Shown: positions 1 to 6,933 of the stretch, one piece after another
Position numbering within the stretch: the stretch's first letter is position 1
Layout: each line of letters starts with the position of its first letter
Source of the DNA: CAYNWH01 sp964400885
GTDB taxonomy: Bacteria; Patescibacteriota; Patescibacteriia; CAIXNZ01
Assembly: GCA_964400885.1 (NCBI GenBank)
Contig: CAYNWH010000006.1
Span: forward strand, 1-64,000
Direction: 5' to 3'
Length of the DNA: 64,000 bases
Program-made: the position numbers and the translations under genes
The notes under the pieces: generated by a model
The model's database searches: none
What the model was told of the DNA's origin: nothing
What the model saw: the letters and a program-made list of their open reading frames with translations, nothing else

Positions 1-30
1 GTAAGAAAAGCATCTAAACGCAGAAAATAA
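1..30 (+). CDS. C-terminal end of an unidentified upstream gene (partial)
   Basis: Frame 1 is open from the window edge and encodes a basic nine-residue tail (VRKASKRRK) ending in TAA at 28-30. The stop overlaps the scpA start by one base (TAATG), the usual arrangement of translationally coupled operon genes. Too little is present to identify the protein. Confidence 0.5.
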   Translation, partial: VRKASKRRK

Positions 31-728
31 TGGAACAATATAAGGTACAATTAAATGAATTTGCAGGACCTTTAGATCTGTTGTTGCAATTAATTGAGCA
101 GCAAGAATTAGATATTACCAAGGTTTCTTTATCTCAAGTTGCTGATCAATTTATTCAATACATGAATTTAAAACCAGTCAGGCCTGAGGAAACTGCTGAT
201 TTTTTAGTCGTGGCTGCCAAGCTTTTGTATATCAAATCAAAAGTTTTATTGCCTAATCTGGAATTAGAGGAAGAAGATGGCTTTGATTTAGAAAAGCAAT
301 TAAAAATGTATAAAGAATATCTGGAAGCTTCTAGAAAAATTCAGAAAATTTTAAAGAGGAAAAAAGTTTGTTTTGGTAAAGAGAAATTTCCCGAAGGCAT
401 TGTTAAACAGGTTTTTTACGTGCCTAAAAGTATTTCTGTTAAGAAATTAAAGATAACTTACGAACAGATTTTAAAAAGAATAAAACCTTTCATCGTTTTG
501 CCCAAAAGAATTATAGAAAAAACTATAAAGCTCTCAGAAAGAATAAAGCAAATTAGAGAATTAATAATTAAGGAAGCCTGTACTAGTTTTAACAAATTAG
601 TCTGCGATTCAAAGACTAGGACTGAAAAAATTATTTCTTTTCTGGCTATTTTGGAGCTAGTTAAACAAAAAATAGTTAATGTAGAGCAAGGGGATTTATT
701 TGAGGATATAAAAATTAATAAAATATAA
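30..728 (+). CDS. scpA: Segregation and condensation protein A
   Basis: The 232-aa product matches the kleisin subunit of the bacterial SMC-ScpAB condensin, which bridges SMC heads and helps compact and segregate the chromosome. The N-terminus has the typical ScpA pattern: a FAGPLDLLLQLIEQQELDI motif at about residues 11-29, followed by the FLVVAAKLLYIKSKVLLP helix near 58-75. The charged middle is variable, and the C-terminal winged-helix part (about 150-232) ends in the usual FLAILELVKQK pattern. Length is normal for the family. It lies six bases upstream of scpB, so the two are co-transcribed. No smc gene is in the window. Confidence 0.95.
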   Translation: MEQYKVQLNEFAGPLDLLLQLIEQQELDITKVSLSQVADQFIQYMNLKPVRPEETADFLVVAAKLLYIKSKVLLPNLELEEEDGFDLEKQLKMYKEYLEASRKIQKILKRKKVCFGKEKFPEGIVKQVFYVPKSISVKKLKITYEQILKRIKPFIVLPKRIIEKTIKLSERIKQIRELIIKEACTSFNKLVCDSKTRTEKIISFLAILELVKQKIVNVEQGDLFEDIKINKI

Positions 729-734
729 GATATT

Positions 735-1286
735 ATGTCACTTAAATCACAAATTGAATCAATTTTATTTATAGCTATCAGACCTTTATCATTAAATAAA
801 ATAACAGAATTAACTGGAGCTAAAAAAGAAGAAGTTAAAGCCGAGCTTGATAATCTTTTTAATGAATATAATGATAAAGATAAAGGGATTAATCTGCAAA
901 AAAATGGCTCTAATTATCTAATGGTCACTAATCCCAATAACAGTAAGCTAGTAGCTGAATTTTTAAAAGAGGAAATTACCGGTGAATTAACGCCTGCATC
1001 ATTGGAGACTTTAACTGTTATTGCTTATCGCGGCCCGATTACTAAAACAGAATTGGAACTAATTAGAGGCGTAAATTGCAGCATTATTTTGAGGAATTTA
1101 TTAATGCGGGGCTTAATTGAAGAACAAGAAGATAAGAAAAATATGATTTCAACCTATCAAATCAGTTTTGATTTCATGAAGCATTTAGGCATTAAGGAGA
1201 TAGCTCAATTACCTGATTATGAAAAATTAAATTCTAATGAAAATTTAGGAAAATTATTAAGTTCTGAAGATAAGGAAAATATATAG
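735..1286 (+). CDS. scpB: Segregation and condensation protein B
   Basis: The 183-aa product is the ScpB partner of ScpA in the SMC condensin complex. It starts with the ScpB pattern (SQIESILFIAIRPLSLNKI), and the second winged helix contains the diagnostic TLTVIAYRGPITKTELELIRGV motif at about residues 93-114. Length is normal. The start at 735 is six bases after the scpA stop, with no clear Shine-Dalgarno. The short charged C-terminal tail looks unstructured. Confidence 0.95.
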   Translation: MSLKSQIESILFIAIRPLSLNKITELTGAKKEEVKAELDNLFNEYNDKDKGINLQKNGSNYLMVTNPNNSKLVAEFLKEEITGELTPASLETLTVIAYRGPITKTELELIRGVNCSIILRNLLMRGLIEEQEDKKNMISTYQISFDFMKHLGIKEIAQLPDYEKLNSNENLGKLLSSEDKENI

Positions 1287-1340
1287 TTAATTATTATTTA
1301 ATCATCCCGAGCCGGATAATTTTTATTTTTTAAATTTATT

Positions 1341-2255
1341 ATGCTATTAGATATTTTACTTAGTTTAATTATTATTCCCAATCTCTGGCAAAATCATTTT
1401 GCGACTGATGATTTTATATTTTTTAATAATAAATCCCAAAGCATTAATTTAACAGAACCATCACCTCAAAGAATTTATAATAATATTTTGGATATTCAAG
1501 TAACAGCTAAAAGCGCTTTAGCTATTGATAGTAAAACAGGCAAAGTTTTATATCAAAAAAATGCAGAAGAAAGTTTGCCAATTGCCAGTATTACAAAATT
1601 AATGACGGCTTTAGTATTTCTAGATCATAATCCAGGCTGGCAAAAAGAATTTTTTACAGTCGCTGAAGATAGGAGGAATGGCGGTATTATTCATCTGAAT
1701 ACGGGAGAAGTTTTAACAATTAGAAATCTTTTTTTTACTGCTTTAATTGCTTCTGATAATGATGCTGCCATAGCTTTAGCCAGATCAACTGGTTTAAATG
1801 AAGCTGAATTTGCTAAAGAAATGAATAATAAAGCACAGGCATTAGGTTTAAATAATACACAATTTACAGAACCTACTGGTTTAGACAATAATAACCATTC
1901 AACAGCCAAAGACGTCATTAAATTATTAAATTTAGCTTTAGCTGATGAAGATATAAAAAAAGTTACTAATTTATCCAGTTATGAATTTGAAGTTAGGAAT
2001 AAAGATAAAACACGCTTAGTTAAATTAGTAAATACTGATTTATTATTAAAAAGCTATTTAAACGTCATTGGCGGTAAAACAGGGTCTTTGACTGAAGTCG
2101 GCTATAATTTAGCAGTTAAAATAAAAGATCAGGAAGATCATGAGATAATGATTGTAACTTTGGGCAGTCAATCTAATTTTGATAGGTTTCAAGATGTGAA
2201 AGCAATAGCTGATTGGATTTCTACTAATTACCAATGGCCAGGAGATGATGTGTAA
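1341..2255 (+). CDS. D-alanyl-D-alanine carboxypeptidase, S11 family (PBP5/DacF-like)
   Basis: A 304-aa penicillin-binding-protein-type peptidase that trims the terminal D-Ala from peptidoglycan stem peptides outside the membrane. All three active-site motifs are present: S83-I-T-K86, S138-D-N140 and K246-T-G248. A hydrophobic N-terminus (about residues 1-16) can serve as signal or anchor. The C-terminal domain and amphipathic membrane helix of classical PBP5 are missing, so this is a catalytic-domain-only version. It follows scpB after a 54-base AT-rich spacer without an obvious Shine-Dalgarno. Confidence 0.92.
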   Translation: MLLDILLSLIIIPNLWQNHFATDDFIFFNNKSQSINLTEPSPQRIYNNILDIQVTAKSALAIDSKTGKVLYQKNAEESLPIASITKLMTALVFLDHNPGWQKEFFTVAEDRRNGGIIHLNTGEVLTIRNLFFTALIASDNDAAIALARSTGLNEAEFAKEMNNKAQALGLNNTQFTEPTGLDNNNHSTAKDVIKLLNLALADEDIKKVTNLSSYEFEVRNKDKTRLVKLVNTDLLLKSYLNVIGGKTGSLTEVGYNLAVKIKDQEDHEIMIVTLGSQSNFDRFQDVKAIADWISTNYQWPGDDV

Positions 2256-2270
2256 TTTTTTAATAAACTT

Positions 2271-2777
2271 ATGCTCGATATAAATTATATTGAATTATTC
2301 AGAAATTTACCCCCTGAATTGGCAGTATTTTTAATGTCAATGCTGCCTATTACAGAATTAAGGGCCGCAATTCCTGTTGGGCTAACTGTTTATAAATTAA
2401 ATATTTGGACGACTTTATTTTATGGAATTTTAGGCAATATTATTCCTATGTTTTTTATTTTATATTTGATTGACCCGATTTCTAAATTTTTGATGAGACA
2501 TTCAAAATTTTTCCATAATCTTTTTTCTTGGCTGTTTAAGCGGACGGCTATAAAATTTGAAGGCAAATATGCTAAATATGGATCGATCGCTTTAGTTTTA
2601 TTCGTGGCTATACCTCTGCCTTTTACAGGTTGTTGGACCGGTGCTTTAGCTGCTTTTTTATTTCAAATTCCTAGACCAAGAGCGGCAATTTTAATTATCA
2701 GCGGGGTGATAATTGCCGCATTGATTGTTACTTTTGTGACCCTATCAGCCCGTGGGGCTTTTTTATTTTTTATCTAA
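2271..2777 (+). CDS. Small multidrug export protein family membrane protein (COG2426-like)
   Basis: The 168-aa product is a polytopic membrane protein. The MLPITELRAAIPVGL motif near residues 24-38 and the later AIPLPFTGCWTGALAAFLF segment are typical of the small-multidrug-export family (Pfam Sm_multidrug_ex). The true substrate of the family is not firmly known, so only a membrane-transport role is proposed. About four hydrophobic segments are visible. Its 3' coding end contains a strong terminator-like hairpin before the stop codon (separate entry). The start is 15 bases after the previous stop. Confidence 0.8.
   Translation: MLDINYIELFRNLPPELAVFLMSMLPITELRAAIPVGLTVYKLNIWTTLFYGILGNIIPMFFILYLIDPISKFLMRHSKFFHNLFSWLFKRTAIKFEGKYAKYGSIALVLFVAIPLPFTGCWTGALAAFLFQIPRPRAAILIISGVIIAALIVTFVTLSARGAFLFFI
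2747..2770 (+). terminator. Terminator-like hairpin inside the 3' end of a coding region
   Basis: AGCCC-gtg-GGGCT forms a perfect 5-bp stem at 2747-2759. It is followed at once by TTTTTTATTTTTT. The hairpin and U-run encode the last residues of the transporter and lie before its stop codon at 2775-2777. Confidence 0.55.
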
Positions 2778-2787
2778 TTAAATTTAT

Positions 2788-3918
2788 ATGAGAATAGGCA
2801 TTGATTGCAGATATATCTTAAATGTAAATCATGGCGAACTAGCTGGAGTCGGTCACTATATTTATTTTCTGATCAAATATTTGCTGGAAATAGATAAAGA
2901 GAATGAGTATTTTCTCTTTTTTTATAATAAAAATATTAAATGCGAAGAATTTGAAAGGCAAAAAAATGTCAGATGCATTTATTTTCCAGGTTTAGAAAAT
3001 TTAGCAAAAATTCCATTTTTTTATCGCCATTTATTTATTCCTCATATTTTAAAATTATATAAATTAGACATTTATCATAATCCAGCTAATGTTATTCCAT
3101 TTTTTTATTTTCAAAAATCAGTCATTACTGTCCATGATTTGGCAATTTATAAAAATCCCGAGTGGTTTCCTAAAGGCCAATGGTTTGGCCGCAGCATTTT
3201 AACTCCCTTTAGTTTCTATAAAACAAAAAAAATTATTGCAGTCTCAGAAAATACTAAGGCGGATTTAATGGAAATTTTTAAAATTAAAAAAGAAAAAATA
3301 GAAGTAATCCACGAAGGAGTAGAGGATTATAATAAATTGACCGTAGACGAAGAAAAAATTGATTCTAAATTTAAAATTCAAGACCCTTATTTCTTGTTTA
3401 TTGGTACTCTTGAACCGCGGAAAAATCTTGTGAGATTAGTCAAGGCTTTCAGTCTTTTTTTAAAAGACAATAATCAAAATTTCAAATTAGTTTTAGCTGG
3501 CAAAAAAGGCTGGCAGTACGGTTTAATTTTTGAAACTATCAAGAAGTTAAATTTAGAAGATAAAGTTATTTATGTGGGTTATGTTAATTTATTAGAAAAA
3601 GTTTATTTATTAAAAAAAGCGTTTGCCTTTGTTTTTCCGAGTTTATATGAGGGTTTTGGCCTTCCTATTTTAGAAGCTATGAATATGGGTGTGCCGATAA
3701 TTACCTCTAATATTGCCTCAATTCCAGAAATTGTGATCGATAATGCACTTTTAGTCGAGCCCTATAAGACTAAAACCATTACAAAGGCAATGCTTAAGAT
3801 TGTTAGCCAGTCGGGCTTAAAAGAAGAACTATCGCTTAAAGAAAAAGGCATTGCTCAAAATTTCACCTGGCAAAGCTGTGCCCAAAAAACCTTAGCATTA
3901 TATGAAAATTTAAAATAA
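2788..3918 (+). CDS. Glycosyltransferase family 4 (GT-B fold)
   Basis: The 376-aa product is a GT-B glycosyltransferase of the GT4/glycosyl-transferases-group-1 type. The N-terminus (MRIGIDCRY, then GVGHY) is the acceptor-side Rossmann domain. The C-terminal donor domain carries FIGTLEPRKNL near residue 205 and the nucleotide-sugar motif SLYEGFGLPILEAMNMGVPII near 282-302, with the EX7E glutamates. It probably adds sugars to a lipid-linked or surface glycan, but donor and acceptor cannot be told. It ends its transcription unit at a clear terminator. Confidence 0.9.
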   Translation: MRIGIDCRYILNVNHGELAGVGHYIYFLIKYLLEIDKENEYFLFFYNKNIKCEEFERQKNVRCIYFPGLENLAKIPFFYRHLFIPHILKLYKLDIYHNPANVIPFFYFQKSVITVHDLAIYKNPEWFPKGQWFGRSILTPFSFYKTKKIIAVSENTKADLMEIFKIKKEKIEVIHEGVEDYNKLTVDEEKIDSKFKIQDPYFLFIGTLEPRKNLVRLVKAFSLFLKDNNQNFKLVLAGKKGWQYGLIFETIKKLNLEDKVIYVGYVNLLEKVYLLKKAFAFVFPSLYEGFGLPILEAMNMGVPIITSNIASIPEIVIDNALLVEPYKTKTITKAMLKIVSQSGLKEELSLKEKGIAQNFTWQSCAQKTLALYENLK

Positions 3919-3922
3919 AAAT

Positions 3923-3960
3923 AAAAAACAGCTTCTTAGATAATGATGCTGTTTTTTATT
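3923..3960. terminator. Bidirectional intrinsic terminator
   Basis: AAAAAACAGC at 3923-3932 pairs with GCTGTTTTTT at 3948-3957 around a 15-nt loop. A-tract and T-tract flank the stem, so it can serve both the + strand glycosyltransferase and the converging - strand gene at 3971-4435. Confidence 0.8.
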
Positions 3961-3970
3961 TTTAGAAATT

Positions 3971-4435
3971 TTAACGCCCAACTTTAAAAAGAAGATAGAT
4001 AATAATTAATTGAAAAATAATTCCGAGTTTGAAAGGCATAGACCAATGCAATTTATTGTTAATTCCGTCATGTATCCAATAATGGAATTTATGAGTTCTA
4101 GTGAAATGTTTTTTAGTTATTTCATGAATAGCGACCATAAAATCTGGCAGGACCCCGCCAATGATGCCCCAAATCACTGTTTGGCTGAATGTTATTTTAT
4201 GAAATAAGAAAAGCATAGAAAGTAGAATTACAGTTGATAAAAGATCAAAGATAATTAGATATTTCATGGCTTTTCTTTTAAAATTATTGCGATAAGCTTT
4301 AATCAAAGCTTCATCACCATGAGGTATAATATCTAATATAAAATGAGAAATAAAAGCCAAAATAAAAGCCAAGAGAGGGGTATCTACGTGCTCTCCAATA
4401 ATTGCTCCGACTGTAGCATGAACGGAAAGTAGCAT
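3971..4435 (-). CDS. Small membrane protein, first of a tandem paralogous pair
   Basis: A 154-aa membrane protein with an N-terminal HATVGAIIG motif and a SHFILDIIPHGDEA motif near residues 31-44. There are three to four hydrophobic segments. The paired histidines and Asp recall membrane-bound metal-dependent hydrolases of the YdjM type, but the match is only by pattern. It is clearly paralogous to its neighbour at 4437-4883, whose stop lies one base upstream of this start. The mRNA is probably shared with tRNA-Leu and tRNA-Met. Confidence 0.7.
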   Translation of the reverse strand: MLLSVHATVGAIIGEHVDTPLLAFILAFISHFILDIIPHGDEALIKAYRNNFKRKAMKYLIIFDLLSTVILLSMLFLFHKITFSQTVIWGIIGGVLPDFMVAIHEITKKHFTRTHKFHYWIHDGINNKLHWSMPFKLGIIFQLIIIYLLFKVGR

Positions 4436-4436
4436 A

Positions 4437-4883
4437 TTAAATAATTATTATTAATATAATAAAAAAAATAATTTGTAAAAATAAACCGGTAAAAAAATTA
4501 AATTCAAATCGATTACTGATTAAACCATGAAAATAATCATGAACATTTTGGAAAGATTTAAACAATTTTTGCCTGGATATAAAGTAAAAAGCTTGTAAAA
4601 TATCAGGCAAAAGACTGCCGATTATGGCCAAAATAATATTAAGCTTCAATATTTCAACTTTGCTGCTAATAAAAATTAAAAAAATTGCAAAGATAATCAA
4701 ATCAATAATGCCAGCTAAAGAGGCATAAACAATATTATAGTATTGTTTAGGTACTTTAGTATCTCCATGAGGTATTATATCAAAAATATAATGTAAAATA
4801 AAACCGGCTATAAAAGCTAGCCAGGGATTAGAAATCCTTTGGCCTATAATAATACCGATTGCGCCATGAACAGTTAAAAACAT
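4437..4883 (-). CDS. Small membrane protein, second of a tandem paralogous pair
   Basis: A 148-aa polytopic membrane protein. It shares with the downstream gene the N-terminal VHGAIGIIIG and LHYIFDIIPHGDT motifs, similar length and the same spacing of membrane segments, so the two arose by tandem duplication. The conserved His and Asp residues could bind metal; the function is unknown. The start codon lies two bases after the 3' end of tRNA-Met on the same strand. There is no room for a promoter or Shine-Dalgarno, so the message must come from the tRNA transcript. Confidence 0.7.
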   Translation of the reverse strand: MFLTVHGAIGIIIGQRISNPWLAFIAGFILHYIFDIIPHGDTKVPKQYYNIVYASLAGIIDLIIFAIFLIFISSKVEILKLNIILAIIGSLLPDILQAFYFISRQKLFKSFQNVHDYFHGLISNRFEFNFFTGLFLQIIFFIILIIII

Positions 4884-4885
4884 AT

Positions 4886-4959
4886 TAGCAGGGGAGAGAA
4901 TCGAACTCTCGACCTTGGGCTTATGAGTCCCACGCTCTAACCAACTGAGCTACCCTGCC
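4886..4959 (-). tRNA. tRNA-Met (CAT), probably elongator
   Basis: The reverse strand folds as a cloverleaf. The acceptor GGCAGGG pairs with CCCTGCT (one G-U at the end), the D arm is GCTC/GAGC, the anticodon loop is CTCATAA and the T arm is GAGAG/CTCTC. Anticodon CAT could be Met or, if lysidine-modified, Ile2. The 1-72 pair is G-U rather than the C-A mismatch of many bacterial initiators, so initiator is less likely. Position 31-39 is an A-G mismatch. CCA is not encoded. Confidence 0.9.
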
Positions 4960-5005
4960 TCAATAATAACTATTAACAGTTAACTATTAACAATTAACTA
5001 ATTTG

Positions 5006-5089
5006 TGCCGAAGGAGGGGATCGAACCCTCATGAGGAAAACCCCACACGATTTTGAGTCGTGCGCGTCTACCAGTTCCGCCACTTCGGC
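5006..5089 (-). tRNA. tRNA-Leu (CAA)
   Basis: The reverse strand has the acceptor GCCGAAG/CTTCGGC. The anticodon stem CACGA/TCGTG carries loop CTCAAAA, so the anticodon is CAA and reads UUG. A long variable arm follows (class II tRNA). CCA is not encoded. The 19 bases at its 5' end are repeated just upstream at 5152-5170. Confidence 0.93.
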
Positions 5090-5109
5090 AAATTTTTAGA
5101 GTACCATTC

Positions 5110-5171
5110 TACCAGCCTTTGCTGGCCGAAGCCAGCTACGGCTGGCATAGGCCAGTTCCGCCACTTCGGCT
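5110..5171 (-). repeat. Duplicated 5' fragment of tRNA-Leu interrupted by a GC-rich palindromic insert
   Basis: Bases 5152-5170 repeat exactly the 5' end of tRNA-Leu (5071-5089: acceptor strand plus D-arm start). On the minus strand the fragment runs to CTGG, then comes an insert of about 40 bases rich in GCTGGC/GCCAGC inverted repeats. The sequence then resumes with CTGGTAGA, matching the tRNA again. CTGG is therefore present on both sides of the insert, like a short target duplication. The surrounding DNA is AT-rich, so this GC-rich block stands out. Confidence 0.6.
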
Positions 5172-5219
5172 TAAAGACAAATATGTCTTATTTTAACTCA
5201 AAAACTTTAATTTGTCAAT

Positions 5220-5248
5220 TTTACAAATTCATTAAAAAGGTGTAGAAT
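5220..5248 (+). promoter_or_regulatory. Probable promoter of parAB
   Basis: TTTACA at 5220-5225 and TAGAAT at 5243-5248 are separated by 17 bases, and the parA start follows 22 bases further on. Confidence 0.5.
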
Positions 5249-5270
5249 ATAGTAAGATTAAGCAAAATTT

Positions 5271-6047
5271 ATGGCTCAAATTATTTCTATTGTTAATCAA
5301 AAAGGCGGCGTAGGCAAGACCACAACAGCTATTAATTTAGCTGCTTACCTTGCATCTTTGGGTAAATTTGTTTTATTGATTGATTTAGATCCGCAGGCAA
5401 ATGCCACAAGTGGTCTAGGTATTGATTATAATAATCTGGATAATGGTGTCTATGAATCTTTAATTTTAGGTAAAGATTTAAATGAAATTATTTTAAATAC
5501 TACTATTTCTGGTTTTAAGATAGCACCAGCTACTTTGAATTTAGCAGGGGCTAATGTAGAATTGGTTAATTTGGATAATAGAGAATTTAAATTAGAGCAG
5601 TCTTTGCTTAGAGCTAGGCATGATTACGATTATATAATAATTGATTGCCCGCCTTCTTTAGGGCTTTTAACTATAAATAGTTTAGTCGCTGCAGAAAAGA
5701 TTTTAATTCCCGTTCAGGCAGAATATTATGCTTTAGAAGGATTAGGCCAATTAATCAATACAATTAATTTAATTAAGACTAATTTAAAGCCTGATTTGGA
5801 TATTTTGGGAGCAGTTTTAACTATGTATGATAAAAGAAATAGACTTTCCGATGAAATTTTGCATCAGCTTTATCAATATTTTCCTGATCGAATTTTTAGG
5901 TCAGTTATCCCGCGTAATATTCGTTTGACTGAAGCGCCTAGTTATGGCAAAACGATTTTAGAATATGATCCTAAATCAAAAGGCGCTAAAGCTTATGAAC
6001 GTTTAGCCAAAGAAATAATTGATTTGACTAATTTTAATTATTATTAA
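5271..6047 (+). CDS. parA: Chromosome-partitioning ATPase ParA (Soj family)
   Basis: A 258-aa Walker-type ATPase of the ParA/Soj/MinD superfamily. It has the deviant Walker A KGGVGKTT at residues 10-17, followed by LLIDLDPQANATSG (Walker A') near 37-50 and the IIIDCPPSLG Walker B near 120. ParA forms ATP dimers on DNA and, with ParB-parS, positions origins for segregation. Length is typical of chromosomal Soj. The start is preceded by AT-rich sequence without a Shine-Dalgarno. parB follows 15 bases downstream. Confidence 0.96.
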   Translation: MAQIISIVNQKGGVGKTTTAINLAAYLASLGKFVLLIDLDPQANATSGLGIDYNNLDNGVYESLILGKDLNEIILNTTISGFKIAPATLNLAGANVELVNLDNREFKLEQSLLRARHDYDYIIIDCPPSLGLLTINSLVAAEKILIPVQAEYYALEGLGQLINTINLIKTNLKPDLDILGAVLTMYDKRNRLSDEILHQLYQYFPDRIFRSVIPRNIRLTEAPSYGKTILEYDPKSKGAKAYERLAKEIIDLTNFNYY

Positions 6048-6062
6048 AACTAAAATAAAATT

Positions 6063-6932
6063 ATGCCTTTAGGTAGAGGTTTGAATTCTTTAATTCCTCA
6101 AAAACCCATTAAAACAAAATTTTCGAATCAGGAAATTAATAAAATAGATGAGAAGAATAAAATTTTTGAGATTGAAATTGAAAAAATTCAATTAAATCCT
6201 CATCAGCCCAGAAAGAAAATTGATCACAGTGAACTTGAAGAGTTAACTAATTCTATAAAAATCTACGGAATAATCCAGCCTTTAATTGTAACTAAAATTG
6301 ATGATGAACATTATCAATTAATTGCTGGCGAACGAAGATTAAGAGCTGCTCAAATTTTAAATTTAGGAAAAGTCCCGGCAATTATTAGGCAAGCTAAAGA
6401 GCAGGAAAAATTAGAATTAGCTTTAATTGAGAATTTGCAGCGTAAAAATTTGAACCCAATTGAAGAAGCTCTTTCTTACAAACGTTTAATTGATGAATTT
6501 AATTTGAAGCAGGAGGATGTTGCTAAAAGAATGGGGAAGAAAAGATCGACGATTGCTAATACTTTGCGCTTATTAAACTTACCAGAAGAAGTTCAAAAAG
6601 CAATTTTAGATGAAAAAATTTCCGAAGGCCATGCGCGCGCCATTGCTAGTTTGTCTAGTGAAAAAGAGCAGAAAGAATTTTTAAAAAAGATTCTCCATAA
6701 TCAAATGACAGTCAGGCAGGCAGAAGGGCAGGCAAGAAATGTTAGAGTAAAAAGCCATTTGAGGACCTTAAAAATTGATCCTCTACTTTTAGCAAAGGAA
6801 GAAAAGCTAAGAGATCTGTTAGGCTATAAGGTGTTGATCAGGAAAAAGGACAAAGGCGGAGAAATTGTTATTCTTTATGATTCCCAGGAAGATTTAAATG
6901 AAATTTATAAAAAATTATTAGATTTAGAGTAA
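6063..6932 (+). CDS. parB: Chromosome-partitioning protein ParB (Spo0J family)
   Basis: A 289-aa ParB with the typical chromosomal N-terminus (LGRGLNSLIPQ, the ParA-stimulating end). The CTPase/ParB domain contains NPHQPRKKID and GERRLRAAQ. A central helix-turn-helix (about residues 150-178, QEDVAKRMGKKRSTIANTLRLL) binds parS, and a C-terminal dimerisation domain follows. It acts with ParA. No canonical parS palindrome was seen by eye in this window, so the centromere is presumably elsewhere. Confidence 0.96.
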   Translation: MPLGRGLNSLIPQKPIKTKFSNQEINKIDEKNKIFEIEIEKIQLNPHQPRKKIDHSELEELTNSIKIYGIIQPLIVTKIDDEHYQLIAGERRLRAAQILNLGKVPAIIRQAKEQEKLELALIENLQRKNLNPIEEALSYKRLIDEFNLKQEDVAKRMGKKRSTIANTLRLLNLPEEVQKAILDEKISEGHARAIASLSSEKEQKEFLKKILHNQMTVRQAEGQARNVRVKSHLRTLKIDPLLLAKEEKLRDLLGYKVLIRKKDKGGEIVILYDSQEDLNEIYKKLLDLE

Positions 6933-6933
6933 T

